Positions 7,157-11,465 of a DNA stretch of 11,465 nt are shown in pieces (positions within the stretch are counted from its first letter, which is position 1; every line of letters begins with the position of its first letter). The translations under genes and the position numbers were made by a program. The notes under the pieces are model-generated. The model worked only from the letters and a program-made list of their open reading frames with translations. It did no database searches and was not told where the DNA came from. Source of the DNA: Phoronis ovalis (taxonomy: Eukaryota > Phoronida > Phoronidae); the NCBI GenBank assembly GCA_028565635.1, contig JAOXYB010040239.1, positions 1 to 11,465 on the forward strand. Reading direction: 5' to 3'.

Positions 7157-9447
7157 TAATATATAATTTAGCAGCTATAATTACAATAATAACCATGCAA
7201 ACATACCACAATGAGTTTATAATACAACATATTCAAAAGGTAAAAGTATTAGCACTGATTTGCCTAATTCCGATTGTGGTAAAAAACAAGTGCATCGAAA
7301 CTATGTTACTAACTTATTAAAACGTGTCTAATGCAATGATACCATAATACAGTGAACAGTATTTTTACACTATCCCACACAACTGGGTGTTGTTAAAAAG
7401 TCTGTTCAAAACCAATAAAATTGTGGAAGTATATAAAATATTTAAAACAAAAGTTTATCTGTAACTTTGTTGGAAGCCCATTCTCACAGTGGACAGTTTA
7501 AAAATGATAGAAATATGTAAGGTGTACATTTCTGCTCAGCAATTTTCTTGCAACATACTAGAATCAAATTAACTAATAACAGTATTCTATATATCTACAG
7601 CTCATAATCATATTTTAAAATCAGGTTCATGTGGCTGCTTTACTGACTAATACGTGGACATATGAATATTATAGTATTCTTTTTGTTAAATGCAGTTGTC
7701 ACACAGGCATGAAATATTGTTAAACGTCTGCAATTAAAATATAATTAGTTCATTATGCAACACCCAATACCATATTTTATAAGTACTTATAACATACAGT
7801 ATAAATTACAAAACAATATTTTCCTAGAGCAAACAAATGCTTTCTGCACTAAAGTTTTGTTAAATGCTTCCTCTATGAATTCATGCATTGCCGTCATCAA
7901 AAACTAACCATTTGTGGAGATGCAGTACAAAGTTATCGCCTGTCATTATACAAGACACACATCTCATTCTATGCAATGCCGGCAATGATGTCCAAACGTT
8001 ATCAAGCCATTTCAAGTATTAAACAGAATCGGTTACATGATAAAAGAGTATTTGCATGCCAAAATTGGGGGATCAAATGAGTTCACTTCACAATTAACCC
8101 AACCTATCCCATAATGCATCAGACATGCAAATACTAGACATTTGGCAAATTCTGCTTTCTTATTTGTTTTCCCTTCCTTTTTACCCGTTAGTCGAACTTC
8201 TGTAGTAATTAATTAGTGCACTTTAACATCAAAGTAGTTTTTTTCAAACAAGCGTTAATAGCCATTTTATTATAACACACACAATCAGCATATCCCATAC
8301 AACTGTTACAACACTAAATGATTTTTTATATATTGCTATACTGTTTTAACTGGACGTATCTGACTTATGCTCGACACACAGGGGCTGTTATTGTATATAA
8401 AGTTCTGTCAAATTTTTAATGGGAAACAGTATTTTTACTTTCTGTTTTAGTTTCCAATATCTGTAGAGCTTGTGCTTAGTATCCGATCATAAACATGAAA
8501 ATCCCAAGAATAATGATTTTCAATAAGGGTGTACTAGCAGGACCTATAAAATGGCTTGGGTCTCCATATAGGCTAAATGGATATATAATGGGTAATACAT
8601 AGCATGGGTTTTAGTATACACCAGTATAGCATGCACTTACAAGACTACTCGTTTGCCAGCTCCACTCGACAATATTTAACTTAAAAAAAAATAAAACCAA
8701 TCTGTATAAATTTATATGGTAAAACACAATATAAACCTTACTAACTGAACACTGCGCACTTTTTTACTGCACTGTACGCATACCAATAGTTTTTCCTCAC
8801 CCCAATCACAAACAGTAACTTCCTAAGTCTGAAACTACCATTGTATAGACATATTAAAATATCTGATCAGTATAGATTTGTATAAGATCACAATAACATG
8901 CTTACAAGTTGAAGCAAAATATCACCATATGTACATAAACATAACATTGGTAGAAACATGCCTTGCTGGATACTTCACTTGCAGTTAGTTCTATGTTAAA
9001 CAATTTTCAGTCACTGGCAGCCTATAATTTCTCCTACATTTCAAACTGAGCAACTACATATTCCGCTGTACTTTCCAAATATACGGTAACAGCATGTTCT
9101 TTTGCGAGTTTCTTGTGTTTCATAAGCAGCATGGGAACAATGTCAATAGAATTGGTCTGTGGTGATTACTATAATTATTAATAAATATACAAGCTTATCA
9201 TTATGATTACTAATTAATACTGATCCATTTACAGTGGGACCTTTTAGGTATACCTGACAAAACAATAATTTTAATAAAGCTATAACAGTTTCAATACCAT
9301 GAGTATTAATATTTATTTTAGAGCCATTTCCAAATTTTTCCTATGCTTTGGTATCTGCAGACGCTTCCCACCATTGTTGCACAAACAGAAATCTGAAGGC
9401 TAAACTGACAAACGTAACTTGTCTGATAGTCAGATGACACAATAGAA

Positions 9448-9473
9448 TTTATTCGCACTCAACAAAATTTATT
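9448..9473 (-). terminator. Candidate proximal kindlin poly(A) signals (two)
   Basis: Two minus-strand AATAAA hexamers lie at 9468-9473 and 9448-9453, 72 and 92 bp beyond the kindlin stop codon. They could end a short 3' UTR. There is no independent evidence of use. Confidence 0.35.
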
Positions 9474-9544
9474 TGAATCACTTTCTTTCGTTCTGAGTCC
9501 TGTTATATTATAATTATCCCTTCCAGTAGTTAACTATTGACATT

Positions 9545-9835
9545 TTATGACCATCCTCCAGTTAATTTATGAAACATTTCTTCGTTCAGACTTTGATTTT
9601 TATCCTGTGATCTCATCGATAAGAAAATATATCCACCAATGAATTCATGCACAATTTTGCAGTCCACAATAATGGGGTGGAATGACACTTTCTCTTCTTC
9701 AAAATTGACCAAAACTTCTTTGATTTCCCAATTAACCTTCCATTCTTGCATTGTGTTGTAACGCCATGTTTTTAAAGTATCTCCCGAGTGCAAGTCCATA
9801 CGCATGATACGATTGTGTGCAACACCAAGTAATTC
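9545..9835 (-). CDS. FERMT: Kindlin last coding exon: F3 (PTB-like) lobe
   Basis: The exon follows acceptor TTGTAG (9836 upward, minus strand) and opens [14 protein letters not shown]; it encodes 96 residues and TAA. This lobe binds the membrane-distal NxxY motif and preceding Ser/Thr of integrin beta tails. The conserved integrin-contact pair that is QW in vertebrate kindlins reads EW here (9740-9745). The C-terminus [12 protein letters not shown] matches the family length, so the gene is intact at its end. Confidence 0.94.
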   Translation of the reverse strand, partial: ELLGVAHNRIMRMDLHSGDTLKTWRYNTMQEWKVNWEIKEVLVNFEEEKVSFHPIIVDCKIVHEFIGGYIFLSMRSQDKNQSLNEEMFHKLTGGWS

Positions 9836-11187
9836 CTACAAGACAGTCAAGATAATAGTGCATTTCAAACAATAAGAGACCATGTTAACATATGAAGAAT
9901 AACAACTTCTTTGAACATGAAAAGTGTGTATAGCTTTACTGCGACCACATTCAAAGAGTGCATAGCTTCACTGCGAACATTCAAAGTGTGCATAGCTCTA
10001 CTGCGAGCACATTCAAAGCTTTCAAGATATGTCTGTGTGGTATTTATTGTGGCTAGTACTGCTTACTTTGAGATCAATTTTGGATAGTTTAATGTAACTT
10101 TAGACTGACTTACTATCTGTCTTGGAAAGGTAAAAACAATGAGAGGTCGGTCTGCTATGGCAGACAATGCAAATCTCAGCAATAAAGAGCATAATGGAAT
10201 CAACCCAAATTAAAAGTGAAACTTGACCTTTTGTGAGGAAACATGCAATGAGGTGCCTGCCATCTGGTAAAAAAAAACACCACCAGTCAGCCATATTGGA
10301 AATGATCCAGGTCAAACTTTGTTCTGTTGCATATTTTTACTACTAGTTTTTCATTTAAGAGTTACACAACATTACTGGTACTCATTCTCGATTCACACAA
10401 TATTGGAATATCATACCTCTTTCTTGTGCCCTCTGAATTTAACTAAGAAGTAACTAATGCCATAATCTGGTAATGCTTGCCAAGCTTTAATGTAGTTCAT
10501 TTTGGCCTCTAATAATGTCATGCCTCGGACATTGGCATGTGCTTCTAAAATCCTAGTGCTCAGCTGAAAAGGCATAAGTCTGTCTAAATATATAATTACT
10601 ACATTTAATTTTCCTCACAAAATGTTTTCTTTAACAGTAATAATAGTAAAAATAACCAAAGGGCAGTTGAATTGTTAAAATGAAGAAATATAATGTTGAT
10701 CACAGTTGAAGTAAGTAATTTTATGAATCAACACATCAATTATACATGGTGGTAATTTCTATTTTTTTCAGGACAGTCTACACATTTAGTCTACACAACA
10801 GATAAAAAAATAACTTTTAATATCCCGGCTGTTTTTGCTTTTTTTTGTTATGTTGCTGAATCTGTGTTAAATGAGGTTAAACCAACTATGTTACTAAGCA
10901 TAAGCATAGACTACCGAATAGGAAAAACATAGTTAAAAATCTGAATCAAGCCATATGGAGTAGAAACTTACCGATTTTGATTTGTTTTTCTTCAAAAATC
11001 TTCCGGCAATGTAATCATCTGAGTTTATGTCCATGTCTCTTGGATCCAATGCTGGTACTGGGGCTGGTGTCTGCATATTGATGAATGATGAAATATTTTT
11101 GACTTCTGCGTCATAAGAACTATCAGCCATTGTTTTCCCTTTAGCTGCTAGTTTGCATGCCGCCATCCACTTGGCATATTGGTCCTC
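9545..11187 (-). CDS. FERMT: Kindlin (fermitin, FERMT) C-terminal part; three exons, 5'-truncated by the window
   Basis: Minus-strand exons 11187-10972, 10563-10417 and 9835-9545 join in phase 0 to give 217 residues ending in a TAA (9547-9545). Kindlins are cytoplasmic FERM-domain adaptors at cell-matrix adhesions that bind integrin beta tails and, with talin, activate integrins. The first exon carries the end of the PH domain insert ([24 protein letters not shown]). The second carries the return into F2 ([28 protein letters not shown]). The third carries the F3 PTB-like lobe ([45 protein letters not shown]). About two thirds of the protein (F0, F1, most of F2 and PH) lies beyond the right edge. 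Which of several paralogues this matches cannot be said; many invertebrates have a single kindlin gene. Confidence 0.95.
9836..10416 (-). other. Kindlin intron before the last exon
   Basis: Besides the three-unit tandem repeat at 9921-10014 this 581-bp intron contains a 71-codon minus-strand ORF (10100-10315) that resembles no family I recognise and would interrupt kindlin, so it is treated as chance or repeat remnant. Confidence 0.8.
9921..10014. repeat. About 31-bp tandem repeat, three units, in a kindlin intron
   Basis: Three head-to-tail copies lie at 9921-9952 (32 bp), 9953-9982 (30 bp) and 9983-10014 (32 bp), each beginning AAAG-GTG and containing CATAGCT-ACTGCG then CACATTC. The middle copy lacks two bases. 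A fourth copy begins with AAAG only. The array sits 85 bp from the acceptor of the last kindlin exon, inside the intron. Confidence 0.9.
10417..10563 (-). CDS. FERMT: Kindlin exon: end of F2 and entry into F3
   Basis: This 147-nt exon of 49 codons runs from acceptor GCCTTTTCAG to donor GTATGA. It starts [12 protein letters not shown] and ends VKFRGHKKE. The segment with RILEAH and the [14 protein letters not shown] core is among the most conserved in kindlins. Both flanking introns are phase 0 (9836-10416 and 10564-10971). Confidence 0.94.
10564..10971 (-). other. Kindlin intron, no features seen
   Basis: This is a phase-0 intron of 408 bp bounded by GTAAGT and TTTTCAG on the minus strand. 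The sequence is AT-rich with T-runs and shows no repeat or ORF of note. Confidence 0.85.
10972..11187 (-). CDS. FERMT: Kindlin exon: end of PH domain, linker back to F2
   Basis: This 216-nt exon of 72 codons lies between acceptor ATAACAG and donor GTAAGT. It holds the last PH-domain helix ([14 protein letters not shown]) and the kindlin signature [10 protein letters not shown], followed by a variable Pro-rich linker ([10 protein letters not shown]) and a basic KKNKSKS end. The preceding exon, expected to encode the PH-domain beta strands, is not visible to the left edge of the upstream intron sequence in the window. Confidence 0.94.
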
Positions 11188-11465
11188 CTGTTATATAATT
11201 ATTGTTATCAAATTCAAACGAAATCCCAGTGCAGGCTTACTACTCAATTTTTCACATACGTCATGTATCATGAGTTGAGGAGGATCCATTTACTAACAAT
11301 ACAACAAACATGGTGCCATCCTTGAAAGGATCATTTGGTACCTCAAGTCTGGTAATATCAAAAAATTTTTGGATGGCAATTCCATCTGCTTAAATTAGAT
11401 ATTTTCCATTCCATTTGATAGTATTACTGTTGCAATGTTGAGAGATTACAATACATTTTACAAGG
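11188..11465 (-). other. Part of an upstream kindlin intron
   Basis: The sequence on the upstream side of the kindlin acceptor (CAG at 11190-11188, minus strand) shows no kindlin-like exon to the window edge. A 41-codon minus-strand open stretch at 11261-11386 looks mildly protein-like but has no recognised family and no matching kindlin segment. Confidence 0.65.

Larger units (their letters stand above)
7131..9544 (-). other. Likely kindlin 3' UTR (maximal extent)
   Basis: Downstream of the kindlin stop on the minus strand there is 2.4 kb without coding signal. Minus-strand AATAAA hexamers (TTTATT on plus) occur at 9468-9473, 9448-9453, 9312-9317, 8266-8271 and 7151-7156. The first two, 72 and 92 bp beyond the stop, would give a very short UTR; the last would give about 2.4 kb. 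Which are used cannot be decided from sequence. The ORF at 7883-8080 on the plus strand has no family resemblance and is not called. Confidence 0.4.

Noticed and set aside
7883-8080. 65-codon plus-strand ORF
   Set aside because: Antisense to the presumed kindlin 3' UTR, no family resemblance and no supporting signals.
10100-10315. 71-codon minus-strand ORF in a kindlin intron
   Set aside because: Lies between two well-defined kindlin exons that join in phase 0 without it; hydrophobic, no known family.

Overview
The window is invertebrate animal nuclear DNA. It is AT-rich and holds two spliced genes whose exons are separated by GT-AG introns of roughly 0.25 to 1.6 kb, with transposon debris and tandem repeats in the non-coding parts. 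The two proteins (SPRTN/Spartan and kindlin/FERMT) are broadly animal, so I do not commit to a phylum. There are no bacterial operons, CRISPR arrays, rRNA or recognisable tRNA genes.

Layout. Positions 1-645 are the tail of an upstream intron with nothing recognisable. Positions 646-4793 (+) carry the last five coding exons of a SPRTN-type DNA-protein crosslink protease. They encode most of the SprT catalytic core with the HEMIH zinc site, the zinc ribbon, a basic patch, two p97-binding SHP-like motifs, a SUMO-interaction-like motif and a C-terminal UBZ4 finger. The N-terminal exon(s) lie upstream of the window. The 1.6 kb last intron (2243-3873) holds an 18-bp minisatellite and one end of a decayed DNA transposon, and it begins with an in-frame stop that overlaps an AATAAA hexamer. 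Positions 4794 to about 5500 are the SPRTN 3' UTR. A 264-bp piggyBac-type MITE sits at 5439-5702, bounded by TTAA on both sides, and carries the first canonical AATAAA hexamers after the SPRTN stop codon. About 1.4 kb of intergenic DNA follows. On the minus strand, 9545-11187 holds the last three coding exons of a kindlin (FERMT) gene, with a likely 3' UTR of up to 2.4 kb extending down to about 7130.

The two genes are convergent (tail to tail). They act in unrelated processes, replication-coupled DNA-protein crosslink repair and integrin activation, so nothing suggests functional coupling. The points most worth a second look are the linear-motif makeup of the SPRTN C-terminus (two SHP boxes, an apparent SIM next to the UBZ, no canonical PIP box), possible short and basic-patch-less SPRTN isoforms, the MITE as probable donor of the SPRTN poly(A) signal, and a Glu in place of Gln in the kindlin integrin-binding QW motif.
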